From Lumbricus terrestris (Eukaryota > Annelida > Clitellata > Crassiclitellata > Lumbricidae), in contig OX457039.1 of the NCBI GenBank assembly GCA_949752735.1, positions 22,614,830 to 22,678,829 of the forward strand: a stretch of DNA of 64,000 nucleotides, in the 5' to 3' direction. How positions within the stretch are numbered: position 1 is the first letter of the stretch; each line of letters starts with the position of its first letter. Positions 1 to 11,764 of the stretch are shown one piece after another. The notes below the pieces were generated by a model. It was not told the DNA's origin. It searched no databases and saw nothing but the letters and a program-made list of their open reading frames with translations. Position numbers and translations under genes: made by a program.

Positions 1-309
1 CTTCGTGCCTCTCTCCCAATATTCTCTTCATCAGACAAGGTGGTCTAGCTGGTTCAAGATGTTTATGGTATGGACCTGCAGACCGGACAGGTTGAAGATG
101 GGCAACATGATGCGAGACAGACTCAGACAGAGAGTGGCGCCGGACACCTACGGGCGTTTAGCCCAAGGATTTCGATGATTATGATGATGATGATTGTAGA
201 AGGGAGTCTAATGACTTTATTATTACATTCTTTAGTAGGCCCTATATGTTGCATTGATTCAGATAGGGGTTGGGCTTCTAGTTAGAGTCCAATGACTCTA
301 CCCTTACAG
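1..309. other. Unassigned sequence
   Basis: No gene or repeat is recognised here. A plus-strand reading frame with many Arg, Asp and Met residues ends at a stop near 174 and could be the tail of an old mobile-element protein cut by the window edge. No family motif is visible, so no function is proposed. Confidence 0.3.
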
Positions 310-341
310 TTTAGGCTCAGTCAACCTCATGGGAATAGGTC

Positions 342-416
<75 letters not shown>

Positions 417-536
417 AATCCGCGCTCCTTAGATCCTTAATTGTACCAGCGCGTTATCAATCACTCTTCCCACATATCCAAGCTGATAGGCTTGCGATCA
501 AGCCTTTAGGCTCAGTCAACCTCATGGGAATAGGTC

Positions 537-607
<71 letters not shown>

Positions 608-677
608 AATCCGCGCTCCTTAGATCCTTAATTGTACCAGCGCGTTATCAATCACTCTTCCCACATATCCAAGCTGA
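310..677 (+). repeat. Tandem duplication, each copy with a (TA)n microsatellite
   Basis: Two nearly identical units, 310-486 and 505-677, each start at TTTAGGCTCAGTCAACC, run through about 65 bp of (TA)n and end at CCACATATCCAAGCTGA. A short link (487-504) joins them. The open frames here are translations of the TA repeat and are not genes. Confidence 0.9.
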
Positions 678-2230
678 CTCACAGCGTCCGTTGCACGACT
701 TCCTCCATACTTGGCATATAATGTTATACGCTGTATCGTCGCTATTGAGTCCGACTCAACTGCGTTCTATCGCGAATACCAATTATTATTGTTTAACTTA
801 TTTTCCGATCATCAATTTTTATTTCCCAGTATGGGCATGCGACGATGGTAAGATACACACCATTCCAGATAGCTTTATAAGGATCGGAAGTAATAAATGC
901 ACATGGCCGGGGTTCGCGTAGCATGATGGACGGGCAGGAGTCGAGTAGGCTACGCACGACGACTTGGGCGATGAATCAATTCTGATCAGTGCTGTGGCTT
1001 CTACCTGGCAACCATGCAACGAGTCGACAGATTGCAAATTGCCTGCATTCGGTGGCAGGATGATGTTGAGGGAATGAAGAGCTCTCCGTGGCATGTCGAA
1101 CATCCAAGATCTCAGTTATTTGCAAAGTCAGGAAATCTTCAGGAGTGAAGGCAAGTGGCCCCGAGGCTCTGACCAGACCCGGCGACTACCAAGGAGAGCG
1201 TTAAATGTGACTCATTTTCGTTTGGGTTCGGTGGCTTGGAAGGTGATTCTGTCCTCCCACTATATTCACTACTTGTCACGATAATTATTTAGGCCCTACT
1301 GTGCATATCGCACACAGACTGGACACAGGTAGAGCGATCGGATTGTAGCTTTAATTGTGCGCTTGTACTTCCGCTTCTCGTGGCGATTGGCCTGACGCCG
1401 CAAAGAGCGACACTTCCCGGAAATGAAGATGATGAAGGACACTGGTGGACGTTGACCAAATGCATCCGACGAAGCTTTTGTCCACGTCGTCTCAAAATGT
1501 GCGAACGTCTCCTTCACTGTGAAGGGGTCAGCTAATGTTGATGGGTCCACGAACCGCCGTAAACGCCGCCATGAGGGCTTCTTGACTCGATCCGCTCCAC
1601 CTGCGAATGCACTTGGCATATATTATGAGTTGTATCGTCGCTGTTGGGTCGTTGAGCATCATGGAGGAATGGAACCGTTGTCATAATCAGTCCATGGTTA
1701 CAGGTGGTTGGCGCTGAGACCCGGAGAGTTATGAAGAACACAGTTGTTCCGCACAATGATAACGACGTCTAGCCAGCCCCATGCATGTTGATGCGTCGAC
1801 TCCAACACGTGCTGGGTCAGTCCGAACTGGGTCAGACCAATGACCGGAATTCTACAGTTGGGTCCTCTACGTTCAAACTTAGATGCACAAAAATGTTTTG
1901 TTTTTCTGTGTGTAGGAGTCTAAAGTCTATGTCCATAGATGTGCTGGTGCTAAATGTTTCATTTGTTGTGATTTTTATTCAGGTGTTTCATGCTGAGAGT
2001 CTGCAGTGCATGCATACACTGACGAACGATTCTATAACAGCAGCCAACCTGCCATGTACATGCATTCGATTTCTGGGTGGCAGAAAGACAGAGAAAATGA
2101 CAAAGACCAAGGAAGACAAGAGCAGAGATCACAAGAATATACTTTTGGCCGCATGTAAGTGCAATTAAATGACTGTCATTATATTTCATTTTCAAACATT
2201 TCGAAGCTTGGAAACAGAATTTTAAATTCA
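678..2230. other. Unassigned intergenic or upstream-intron sequence
   Basis: Only short open frames on both strands occur here, none with a recognisable domain. I see no exon of the WD40 gene although its 5-prime exons should lie upstream of 8671. No tandem repeat or terminal inverted repeat was found. Confidence 0.3.
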
Positions 2231-2238
2231 CAAGTCAC

Positions 2239-3482
2239 CATGGGCCTATGACAGAATTTGGAGGCCCAGGGCCACAACTAATTTTCAAGACCTTCTCACT
2301 CAAGAATCTACGTCGAAATTCTGGATTGCTATGAGATCCTGCTCCAATGTCAACATGTCTCGTAATATTTGAAGGATTCAAAAAGAAAATTATTTGAATT
2401 ATCTGATTCATTGTCAATTCTTAGATGCTGTACAATAATTCCATATTTTCTTGGTTCAAAACTCCATTCTTTGTCAGTCACAGTTGTTACAGTCGTCGAA
2501 GTCTTTTGGAGGGTACTTTCTGTTTGTGATTAATTTATTTCTCGAAGATCTTCTGTCTGCCTGAGTCTACAACTATTATCAGGATGTGCAACGAAATTTG
2601 AATTTTTTGGCTTGTTGAAGCAGCTTCCTTTTGTCGAGCCAATTTCTTTCGTTTCTCATGTCCACTTAACTCTTCAGCTTTCTGTAAGAGATTAGATTAA
2701 AATAATATTTTTATATAATATAATAGACTAATATTTAGGGCCCCAGAGGGAATAATTATTTGCTATTTTTTCAATAAAATTGACAATGTGGTCATTTTTG
2801 TCAAATTGACTGATATTGTTAAAACTATTTTAATGAATTAATGTAGATTAAATATCAATTTCAAAAGCTAAAAACAAACCCCCTAATCTTGCACTCATTC
2901 CGATCGAAATCGTACACCACCCAAGGGCTCATTCATTTCTACACTACCCCAAACTCCAAATCCTGGCTACACCACCGCTCTAAGAGACTAAGAAAGTAAG
3001 AATATATATAGTGTATGCCTACTGTGTAGGAAACACTATCCACAGCGAATCCGATGATAAGAACAATAATTATATTCATGAATATTAAACATTTGTTAGG
3101 TTTGAGTGTTTGACTTACGACTTATATGGTCTACGAGTAATGAGTTACGAATCTTACGATAGAGTTTATACTGTTGAGTGTTGACAACTTTTCAATTTTA
3201 CAACTAATAGCAGATTTACGAAAAATTTGTTTACAGTTTGCAATTATTTAACGTCAACGATTTCGCCACAAAATAATTAGAATTTGCATAATGCTACATT
3301 TCAGTGAATAACTCGTTAATTCCGTAATTCCCCATTTCAATAAATTATTGATTGAAATAGAAAATTATGGAATTAAGGAGCTATTTATTACAAATAAGTC
3401 CGTAATTCCGAAATTCCGAGGCCCTTTGTCAAGTGAGACCTGGGGCCAAATGGCCCCAATGGCCTCCCTGTCCTAGGCCCTG
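2239..3482 (-). mobile_element. hAT-like DNA transposon remnant
   Basis: The element is bounded by an 8-bp direct repeat CAAGTCAC (2231-2238 and 3483-3490), the target duplication size of hAT elements. The ends are inverted: left CATGGGCCTATGACAG, right reverse complement CAGGGCCTAGGACAG. On the minus strand around 2590-2690 a short frame reads LSGHEKRKKLARQKE, which resembles the N-terminal LSG-x-E-x-RK motif seen before the zinc-finger region of many animal hAT/ZMYM-like transposases. The rest of the transposase is missing, so the copy is non-autonomous. The ends and duplication are seen directly; the hAT call is inferred from them. Confidence 0.72.
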
Positions 3483-3490
3483 CAAGTCAC

Positions 3491-3988
3491 CCATGTTACG
3501 ATAAATTATATTGTACGTGGGAATATCAACTTTCATCAGAAGGCTAAAGTGGAAGAAATTCTGTTCGCGCGTTGTAAATCTGGTCTCTCTGAACCGACTG
3601 ATGCAAATGGGTTATGGGTGATTCTGTTACGCATGAAAATTAATAAATACTGGCATTAAGAAGTAACTTCTGTGGCGTTGGAGTACGAGATTATAATGCA
3701 AAATTCAGCAACAGACGCGGCAGCAAACTACAGCCGTAGGCCTAGTCAGGTGGTCACAGTGGCGTCGCTACCATAAGTCGCGGTAGCTCGTTTGACATGT
3801 CTAATTTACTTTTGACCCGCCGTATGACCTGGACTTTTTTCAATCTAAAAAAATATTTTCCTTACATTTAATTTCTTCGACCTGCTGAATAACTCCCATG
3901 ACCCTGACGCGAACTGCTGAAATTGTAGGCCTATAGCTGGCGCTGCCACTGGGTTGTCCTTCTGTCGATAGCCGAGAAATAAAGAGAG

Positions 3989-4022
<34 letters not shown>

Positions 4023-4487
4023 AAAAAGAGAGAGACTGAGAGAGTGGGAGAGAGAAACAAAGTGAGGGTGAGGGAGAGAAACAGATAGACAAACGGAGCG
4101 ACGGACAGAGACAGATATAGAGTCAGAAAGTCTGTGGCAGATAATCAATATGAGAATTTTCAGTTCAGAACGAAATCGATTCAGCAGAGCGTAGACTACA
4201 GACGCAGTCCTGAGAGGAGTTCAGCGTTTAGGTGAAGCAACCGAAATTGTTCGCTCACACATCGATCCCTTCTTTAAAGTATGACAAAAGAAAGACAATC
4301 GTTGAATATTAATGATAGGACTAAGGAATGAGAACTGTGCTGTGGTTGTCTAAAGTCTGTTTATAATAATGTTTATGAACTACCGTATACTATAATTATG
4401 GCAAGACCAACTTGAAGAGAATCTTCAGTGAGCAGCAAGCATGACTGAAGAGCAGCGTTGAATTTTCATATCTTGATTATAATTATA
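3491..4487. repeat. Unassigned stretch with a (GACA)n and GA-rich tract
   Basis: The only clear structure is a purine-biased tract at about 3975-4110 that includes six GACA units near 3998-4021. Open frames on the opposite strand (Ser/Leu-rich) are translations of this repeat. The flanking sequence shows no recognised gene. Confidence 0.6.
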
Positions 4488-4495
4488 GCCACAAT

Positions 4496-4660
4496 CAGTG
4501 GCGTAGGCAAGAGGGGTTTCGGGAGTTAAAGCCCCCCCCATTGGCTCCGGGGAAAAAGGATTTTTTAAGGTTATTTTTCCATTTAAGTAAGAAAAAATAG
4601 CAAAAAACAGGGTTTCCGGTCATTAAACCCCCCCATCAAAAATTCCTGGCTACGCCACTG
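4496..4660. mobile_element. hAT-type MITE, 165 bp
   Basis: Terminal inverted repeats CAGTGGCGTAGGCA (left) and CAGTGGCGTAGCCA (right, reverse complement) match at 13 of 14 positions. The flanking 8-bp duplication is GCCACAAT (4488-4495 and 4661-4668). The interior holds a C-run and a matching G-run and no coding capacity. Confidence 0.88.
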
Positions 4661-4802
4661 GCCACAATCAGAAACAGCTCTGAATCACCTGAAGCAAACA
4701 TCAATTGAACTTAGTCCCAGTGTGAAGCGAGACACTGTAATCCAGGCAGCTGATGAAGACCAATTTATTTTCCAGAAATATCTTTGCAGAAAGAAAGTCA
4801 CG

Positions 4803-5350
4803 ACACCTCAAAATCAAATCAAATCAATCTTTATTGACCACCACAAAATAATACATGCGCACAGTTTGCAAAATTCGTACCGGTATGCAGGTTGTCAATA
4901 GGTATACCCTAAACCCAAAAGAACCTAATTATGGTTCCGCGAAACAGGGTTCCTTATTTACATCAGTTTAATTAATATTAATCAATTATCATACATTGAT
5001 GGTCACCATTTAATAATATTCATAATTACCTGTATAGAGTAATATTGTAAAATGTCAACAGTTGACTTTATTGGGAACTTAGGCTTCTCGCAAGAATGAT
5101 AAAAGCACACTAGACGTAAACAATCATAGGCCAATACATTCAGTGTTCGAACATAGTAGCAAAGGTCTTTGATAGTAGTGCATGCATAAGTGCATTATAC
5201 AGGCAAGAATAAGGTAACTTACACAAGTGCATTCAAAAGGTAAGCTTTCAATTTGCGTTTGAATTTATAAACAGTACTTGGTAGGTGTTTAAGTTCATTA
5301 GATAGCAGCCCACAGCAGTGGACCATAATTATATTCCAATGCTGTGTCGC
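4803..5350 (-). mobile_element. 3-prime end of an APE-type LINE (fragment)
   Basis: Read on the minus strand, about 5345-5215 encodes a C-terminal reverse-transcriptase tail (ELKHLPSTVYKFKRKLKAYL), the segment that closes many CR1/Daphne-like ORF2 proteins. It is followed by an untranslated end that stops at TTATTGACC plus short TCAAA units near 4805-4835. The 5-prime part is missing. Confidence 0.6.
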
Positions 5351-5597
5351 CTATAGCAGTGGCGCGTACCGTTCGCTGATGGTATTTCAAGACTAAACGC
5401 GTATAGTGGTCATACACATCTGAATTTTTTCAAAACCAGTAGTCAAAACCAACAGGTATTTGATACACTTGAAGTTTGTAATAAATAAACCTACTTAAAA
5501 TTTATTTCTGCACTCGAAAGGTAATAAATATTATTTGTAAGTTGTAGAATAGAGATACAATGTGAGCTCTATTATAAGGCAGATTACTTCATAATTC

Positions 5598-5819
5598 ATG
5601 TGGGCGCGGTGGTGTACTGGGTGTGTTCGTCACCTTGCAGCCGAAGGGTTTCAGGTTTGAATCCACCTCAAGTCGCCGCGTAGGTACTATGGGCAAGTCC
5701 TTCACTCGCAATTGCTCAGCGCTTCGGGATGAAACTCCGATGCAGTGTCCACTCTGTAGTCGGGAGCGCCTCCTGAGTAGTGAGCTTGAAGGGGCGCTAT
5801 AACAAGCACATACAAACAA
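5598..5819 (+). mobile_element. tRNA-derived SINE (family 1, copy 1)
   Basis: It starts with GGGCGCGGTGGTGTACTGG (A-box-like) and has a B-box-like GGTTTGAATCC about 50 bp later. It ends in an ACAAACAA tail. Copies are at 15288-15477 (+) and 32843-33067 (-). The tail is interrupted by a hAT-type MITE (5820-6093) and resumes at 6094-6110. Transcription would rely on the internal pol III promoter. Confidence 0.85.
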
Positions 5820-6093
5820 CAGTGGCGGCGCCAGGATTTCAGTTTCGGCGAGCTGAAGCCTCGCGGTGAAAATTTTCCATTTTCATCCGCCGAAATTTCT
5901 GACGACCTTTTTTTAGACATCGGCCGAAATCTCCTGAAAATTTTCCATTTTTACCGCCCAAATTTTTTAGTCGTCGGCCGAAAATCGTGGATATTTCAAT
6001 GTAACAAAAATCGGATGGTCCTTTCTTTAGGGGCTGAGCCTCTTATAGGTGGGCTTAGCCCCCCCTAACCTTCGCCCTCTAGCGCCGCCACTG
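5820..6093. mobile_element. hAT-type MITE, 274 bp, inside a SINE tail
   Basis: Inverted ends CAGTGGCGGCGCCA and CAGTGGCGGCGCTA match at 13 of 14 positions. The flanking 8-bp duplication is ACAAACAA (5812-5819 and 6094-6101), lying in the tail of the SINE. The interior has repeated TTTTCCATTTT-type sequence and no coding potential. Confidence 0.9.
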
Positions 6094-6183
6094 ACAAACA
6101 AACAAACAATTCTCACAACTCGCTTTTGTTTCAAGGTCATCACAATGGTTCGTCTAGTTCGGTACGTAGAGGCCCGCGCAATA

Positions 6184-6650
6184 TTCTATTCTATTCTATT
6201 TTGGGATTTATAAAGCGCCTCTCACAGTACAGCCTAATCAGAGGCGCTCCCAGCGCGAAGAACTCCTGGAAAAAGAAAAGTCTTAAGACAACGGGCAGAA
6301 AAAGTAAAACCTCCAGAAAAAATCTGAGCACGAACGCCATTCCACAGTAAAGGGCAGACAGGGGCAAAGGCGCGATGTTGGGCTGTGGCAGTTCGAGATC
6401 GCGGTACAAGAAGATCATGACGGTCTAAAGAGCGGAGAGGACGTCCAACGGTAGCTGAGAAAGGCTTCCTAATAAGATCACGAAGGTAGCGAGGCGCTTG
6501 ACCCAAAAACATCTTACAGGTTACAAGAAGAAAAAGAAGAAAAAATCGATGAAGAGACAGATTGCCTACGTCGCAGATGATAGAAGTTGGACCGAGAAAT
6601 ATTAGCATTAGCAATATGTGTAGAGAAGGAAAGAGTATTGTCAATAGTAT
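6184..6650 (-). mobile_element. L2-type LINE 3-prime fragment
   Basis: On the minus strand this encodes the C-terminal part of an ORF2 protein like that of the LINE at 47846-49265 (shared words RPLRSLDRHDLLVPR and ARCLKTFLF). It ends in the same non-coding tail, with GAGGCGCTTTATAAATCCC and an ATAGAAT repeat at 6184-6202. Stops and frameshifts make it non-functional. Confidence 0.8.
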
Positions 6651-7215
6651 TGCAGTAGGACTGGTAAGGGTATATTAATGTAGGCCTATAGTACAAATTG
6701 AAAGGTATATGGCGTGGCAAGACATGCCGGACACGAGGCTTTTTTTATTTTCTTGGAGATATGAATTACAGTATGCTCCTCCCATGTTAATATTTCGTCA
6801 TTGTGAATGCTCAGGAATTTAGTAGAAGAAGCCCTAGTAATTCTTTGTTTATCTATGTTAACAGCTAAATTACAGTCTAAATTAAGTTCCGTGTTTATTT
6901 TAGAATGAAACAAAATAAAATTGATCTTTTCCAGGTTTAACGATAACTTGTTGGCCTTTAACCATTCGCTAGCATGTTTTAATTTCATTAATTGTTTTAA
7001 CTAGTTAATTTACTGTAGGCTACATCTATAGACTTGTTTGACATAGGCTAAATACATTATTGTCGTCAACAAACATAGTAAAATGGAGGCATTCGAGATA
7101 TCATTCATGTATATTAGGAACCGTAGATGGCCCAGAATAGAACCCTGTGGTACACCTCATCTCATGTAAGATATATGTGAAACATGCCTATTAATTGATT
7201 TGGTTCCAAACAATA
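6651..7215 (-). mobile_element. LINE reverse-transcriptase fragment
   Basis: Minus-strand frames encode a GVPQGSILGHL-like RT motif (near 7150), then WLKANKLSLNLEK and STKFLSIHNDEILTWEEH (about 6970-6790), the thumb region of CR1/Daphne-like LINEs. The YADD box is damaged. The fragment joins directly to the L2-type end at about 6650, so two old insertions are fused here. Confidence 0.75.
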
Positions 7216-7247
7216 AACCTGTCTCAGGATGATGTTCATGGTTAAAA

Positions 7248-7376
7248 GTTACTCTCAACATCAAAGCTGGTGGACTTGGTATTCGTCGGGTGTTGCCGCT
7301 GGCACTTCCTGCCTTCTTGACTTCCGCAGCAGTTGCCCCACCACTCCAATCCTCCAGGCTATCATACTTTCGCCCT
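7248..7376 (+). mobile_element. RLE-LINE fragment
   Basis: The plus-strand frame reads KAGGLGIRRVLPLALPAF, matching the segment LGGLGIRRVSSLALPAF of the large ORF at 23736-25841. Only about 40 codons remain, and then the sequence runs into an ATT microsatellite. It is a short relic of the same family. Confidence 0.75.
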
Positions 7377-7419
7377 CACATTATTATCATTATTATTTTA
7401 TTTTATTTTTTTAAATTTA

Positions 7420-7420
<1 letters not shown>

Positions 7421-7464
<44 letters not shown>

Positions 7465-7520
7465 ATAAATTTCTTACGCGCGCAAGGTCACACCAAAGTG
7501 TCCATGGACCCAGAGTACAC
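7421..7520 (-). mobile_element. (ATT)n plus L2-like LINE 3-prime end
   Basis: An ATT microsatellite (7421-7463) precedes ACATAAATTTCTTACGCGCG. This is the inverted copy of the 3-prime end found at 22797-22845, where the LINE ends in (TAA)n. The microsatellite is therefore the tail of a minus-strand insertion. Confidence 0.7.
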
Positions 7521-7582
7521 AGCATGCTTAACCACTGGCAGGCAGAAACCATGATCTTGCACCCTGATAACACCCATATTCA

Positions 7583-7944
7583 CAGGGCTGTACTGGTAAA
7601 TTTTGAGGTGAATACACGCTGACCGGGAGAAAAACCGACTTTTTCGGGGGAAAATTTCTGACGGCTGTCATCCGGCAAAAATTTTTCCCATTTTCACGTC
7701 TGAAAAATCGTCCGAAAAATCTGATGACCTTTTTTTAGTCGCTCGCTCCGGAATTCGTGAAAAATACACCCAAATATCCTTTGCCAGTTTTGTGCGTATA
7801 CCCACACGCCCTTTGTGAGGTGAGTATACGCTATATACCCGCGTATACCCTGGTTTTTCGCGGTGAGTAGGTCAATACGATGCCGTTTTTTCCCGGAGGC
7901 AAGTATACGCCGTATGCCCTCGTATACCCTTGATTACAGCCCTG
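7583..7944. mobile_element. hAT-type MITE, 362 bp
   Basis: The ends are CAGGGCTGTA (left) and its inverted copy TACAGCCCTG (right). The flanks are CATATTCA (7575-7582) and CATATATTCA (7945-7954), an 8-bp duplication with a 2-bp slip. The interior has repeats of GAGTATACGC-like sequence and no coding capacity. Confidence 0.75.
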
Positions 7945-8103
7945 CATATATTCATAACCATTCATTTTGAGACAAGCAAGTTCTAGATCCGGTTTGGGTT
8001 GTGAATTATGTCCATGATTCAGCCAACGATGCCTACAAAAAAAGGCTACAAAGCAGATGTTAAAGTAATGGATTCAGCTCAATCTGGATGCAGCGACGTC
8101 TTA

Positions 8104-8165
8104 GTAAGTAAGTAAGTAAGTAGGTAGGTAGGTTATATAAAGTGAGTAAGTAAGTTGTAAGTAAG
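8104..8165 (+). repeat. (GTAA)n/(GTAG)n microsatellite
   Basis: Runs of GTAA and GTAG units. Such tails are common at RTE-type LINE 3-prime ends, but no RTE coding sequence is visible upstream, so it is called only a simple repeat. Confidence 0.8.
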
Positions 8166-8670
8166 TATATAAAAATTCATATATACACTGTGTCCCCATG
8201 AAAAGTAGACCCACCGGCAAGAAGTGACATTATTCGGTCAAACTAAGCTTTTATCATTTGAAATTTTAAACACAACGACAACTTTAAATCTCTTATCCTA
8301 ATTTTTGTGCTCATTTCGCAAATTCAACCCTGCACATTCAAAATTTCACAAATTCAACCCTGCACATTGTATCCACTTCTATCCACTAACAGTTTAATGA
8401 CGAAAGTGTATTTAAAGTGACTGTGAAACCAATGCAGCCCGCTGCAAAGGTTTTGAACCTATTTTATGGAATACTGTTAAGCCTATTAACAACGAGGCCT
8501 TTTTGCAAACAGAATTAGGAATCTCCCAGAAGCGCCATGCATGTAGCTAGCTTACAAATCTTGGCTATATGTAATAATAACTTTTGGGGCAGAATTAATA
8601 GCAAATGTATTTGATGAACTACACTACATTAGTCGATAATGATGCTCATCTTGTGAATATCTGTTCACAG

Positions 8671-8869
8671 ATATTTCAGGTCATGTACGTTTCTGGCATT
8701 ACCCAACAAACGATTGCATCTATGACATTGATGAAATCCGCAAGAGCACTCAAACTTTATCCTTGTGTATCAATGTCGCTCTAAACACCGTTGCTACTGT
8801 GGGCGCAGACCCACAGATATTTATATACGACTTGGAAACAAAGAAACGCTTGAATACATTAGAATCAAG
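8671..8869 (+). CDS. WD40 gene, first visible exon (199 bp)
   Basis: The acceptor is CTGTTCACAG|AT and the donor AATCAAG|GTATAT. The first two bases complete a codon begun in an unseen upstream exon. The frame then reads ISGHVRFWHYP and, further on, ATVGADPQIFIYDLETKKR, one complete WD40-type blade (variable residues, GH, then W or F-x-D). The last two bases (AG) are carried into the next exon, where C completes Ser. An alternative acceptor (ATATTTCAG, exon from 8680) would delete three residues and is less consistent with a GH-type blade start. Confidence 0.85.
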
Positions 8870-8976
8870 GTATATTTTCCTACATATTCCGATCAAAGTT
8901 GTTAATATATCGCGCATAAACATCATAGTTAGCGTAGCATCTTGCACTTACCAGTGGCAATAGTGTGCGATTAGGT

Positions 8977-9927
8977 CAGTGCCGGCGCTATGGTACCTGA
9001 CCGGGTGACCCCCAAAAAACTTGAGGCCCTCCATACCTTGAGCTGTCATCTCAGCAAAATTTCTCATAATATAAGTGCTGAAAGACATGGTGTAAGACTT
9101 CAATAAATTCCCTCCCAATTGTTAAATTTTTTGGAATTTCCATGCTGTAATGGTAGAACTTTAAGCTGTCATCTTTACAAAAATTGCTCATTTTCAATGC
9201 TGTTAGTCGCGGTTTAGGACTTCAGAGTGTCCCCTCTCCATTGTTTAAATTTGTCCGATTTGCCAACTGTAATGGTAGCATTTATAGGCTGTCATCTTAA
9301 CAAAATTGATCATTATTGATGGTCAGTGGATGATACTTATGAAATATTTCTGAAATATTGGGGATACAAGGATTCCGTCCCAGCCACAAATTGTGGGGCC
9401 GTGCCCCTGTCCACACCCCCAAAGTCTCCTCTTTGGTTGAAGGACAATGGTTTGCGTAATATTATTTTGTATGCTTTGCGTTAAAACATAATTTGGTGCG
9501 TGGTTTCAGGAATTAACAGTCATGAAAGGTATAATCAGTTACATTTGAGGCCACTTGCAAACTTGAGATCAGACACATACCAAGGACATCTGGGACCCTA
9601 CACAGGCTTTTATGTTTGGGCCTCACGCAGGTTTTATTTTGAGGCCTCATCCAAACAGCAATTAGAATAAGTTACAATTTATAAACGTTGTGTTTGAGAA
9701 AGTGGACGAAATTGCCTGAGTTAGTTTAAATGGCTTTATACTTACGCCCAAAATCAGTATGATATTTGCATTAGGTCTGCTATAGCAGTGCCATATGGTT
9801 AGTTAAGGCATGCACCAGACCGGATCTGTACAGTGACAAATAGGTATAATGACCAGCTAAATTTGGGGGCCCCTTTCAAACTCGGGGCCCCCGGCCGGGG
9901 AGTACGGGGGTGCTAGCGCCGGCACTG
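8977..9927. mobile_element. hAT-like non-autonomous element, 951 bp
   Basis: The inverted ends are CAGTGCCGGCGCTA on both sides (14 of 14). The flanks are GATTAGGT (8969-8976) and GATTAAGT (9928-9935), an 8-bp duplication with one change. The interior contains two to three degenerate copies of a roughly 90-100 bp unit (words GAATTTCCATGCTGTAATGGTA and AGCTGTCATCTTTACAAAA, shown in part). The same unit is amplified in the element at 27923-30622. There is no transposase. Confidence 0.85.
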
Positions 9928-10042
9928 GATTAAGTAAAGCATTTTATTTTATACATTGATTAATTCTTTTGGTATTGTAATCATAAACAGGAGAATAGGC
10001 TGCAAGTCATAGATTCACTTAAAGTCTAAACGCAGGTGGTTT

Positions 10043-10130
10043 CGGACATTAACCCTGGCAAACCCTCGGACAGCCTCTGACGAAACCTCCGATTTAGCCT
10101 AGGACAAAACCGAGGACAAAACCTCCTCAT
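10043..10130 (+). repeat. Iterated GGACAAAACC phrase
   Basis: About five imperfect units of the form (C)GGACAAAACCTC lie here, resembling one terminus of the iteron-ended elements described elsewhere. No inverted partner was found, so this is probably a decayed or half element. Confidence 0.5.
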
Positions 10131-10364
10131 CCTGTGCAGATAGCCTAATTTGTGTAGTTTATTGATAAAACGCTTTTCTTTAATCCAGCTTCAGTTTTGG
10201 GAGAAGCGGAAGCCCGAAGCCTTCCTCCCTTGCAGGGGCGTGGCTAGAAATTTTCCATGAGAGCACTCATTTTGCAAGCGCCGAATGCGCGGGGCTGCAA
10301 GTGCCGAAGGCACGAAGCCCATACCGACTAGGAGTCTGGGCCCTCTGGGGGAGCGTCATAATCG

Positions 10365-10428
10365 TTTCTAGGACAATTACCCCCGGACAATTACCCTCGA
10401 CAATTCCCCCGGACAATTACCCCTAGGA
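10365..10428 (+). repeat. Iterated GGACAATTACCCC phrase (half of an iteron-ended element)
   Basis: Four units of GGACAATTACCCC follow the leader TTTCTA. This leader resembles the GGTTCTAGGACA start of the element at 59435-60024. No inverted partner is visible nearby. A hAT-like end begins immediately after. Confidence 0.6.
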
Positions 10429-10500
10429 CAGAGGTTCTCAACCTTTTTTAGCGCGCGACACACCTAAACTTGCAACAAAATTTCGACACACACACCATGC
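10429..10500. mobile_element. hAT (Charlie-like) terminus
   Basis: The sequence CAGAGGTTCTCAACCTTTTT resembles the known terminal inverted repeat of animal Charlie-type hAT elements. The other end was not located. Sequence up to about 11040 shows no recognised gene. Confidence 0.5.
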
Positions 10501-11175
10501 AATCGTCATGTGAATATCGGTAAAGAAATTAATTAGGCCTACGCCCTCGTAGCCTGTTTATTTGAAATTGTTACAAATTAAATGCTGACACTGAATACTT
10601 TATAGTTCTAATAATTCTAAATTCTGCTATTCTAAATCTACGATTCTACGTCGTTTTATGACTCAGTGTTAATTGTTTGACCTAACAGTTAATGGGATTT
10701 GTGTTCATTGTTTTGCTTGGATCACAGTAAGATGAAGATACACAGGCTTTGTGAGTGCAACACGTGGCCTACAACTGCGTTGCAACCTAGTCAGAATGAG
10801 CCTGGAGACTAATATATGAAAATAGCAAAATAGGAGTTAAAATTATACAACTGTTTTATTTTTTAAAAAGAGCATGAAATATTTTAAATTATCCATAGTC
10901 TAATAACTCTAATAACTCAATGCAAAACAAGAAACATTGAATAAAGTTATAGCTGAAGTTGAACAAGACCGAAACTAAACGCCCTTCAGGCGTCGAATTA
11001 TTTTAACAAAAAACTGGAAAGCGTAGGCCTACAGGTAATATTCTAGTTAAAGAACTTGGGTCATTGGGACTTCTGGACCCTGAACTTTGTCCACCCTATT
11101 TATATGGTAAATTGTCACGCTCTGAATACGCACACAGCAGTAGTTAGAGACAACAGCTACCACAGCAACTTTTTG

Positions 11176-11400
11176 GCGGGTATGAATAAATTGGCCAAAG
11201 TTCAAGGCCACGGTCAAGGTCAAGGTCATCTTAATTAGGTCACATTAATTATGGCATACTAATTAGGCCATAGTAATCGGGCCATATTAATTGGGTCACG
11301 CTAATTAGCAACATTAATTAGGTCCTAACAATTATATTATATTATTAGCTAAATTAATTAGGTCATAACAATTATTTTATATTAATTAATAATAATTAGA
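11176..11400 (+). repeat. Iterated TAATTAGG(T/C)C(A/C) phrase, AT-rich
   Basis: From about 11235, repeated units such as ATTAATTAGGTCA and ATAGTAATCGGGCCAT occur about nine times, preceded by CAAGGTCAAGG repeats (11200-11228). The structure is like the iterated termini elsewhere in the window, but no inverted partner is evident. Sequence from 11400 to 11760 has no recognised feature. Confidence 0.6.
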
Positions 11401-11764
11401 ATTTATTAATTATTGCAATTATCGAACCCTAATTAGCAGCGCAAGCCCCACTCCGACCGGAAGTGACTCATCGGAGGCGCCGCAGGGCATTATGGGGGCT
11501 GCACTGGCTCCCACTTTCCGACACCCTCACCTCCATTCATTCAAATTTCAATTCCTCACTCTTAAACTGAACCCTAATTAGCCGCACAAGACCCACTCCA
11601 ACCCTAAATGACTCATCCTATACTCTATCTCTCTACAGCACTAAACTTCACCCTCCATTCCACCCCTCCACACATGCAATTTTGTAGCGTGTGCATAGGA
11701 ATCAGCCAAGCAGGGAGCGGCGAACCCTAGCGACAGACCAATCAGGAGGATAGAAACCCTAGGC

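Noticed and set aside
3757..3790. CAGTGGCGTCGCTACC as a possible hAT end
   Set aside because: No inverted partner or 8-bp duplication was found, so it is not annotated as an element.
3840..4148. Minus-strand Ser/Leu/Val-rich frame with SVCLSVCL repeats
   Set aside because: Produced by the GACA and GAGA simple repeats.
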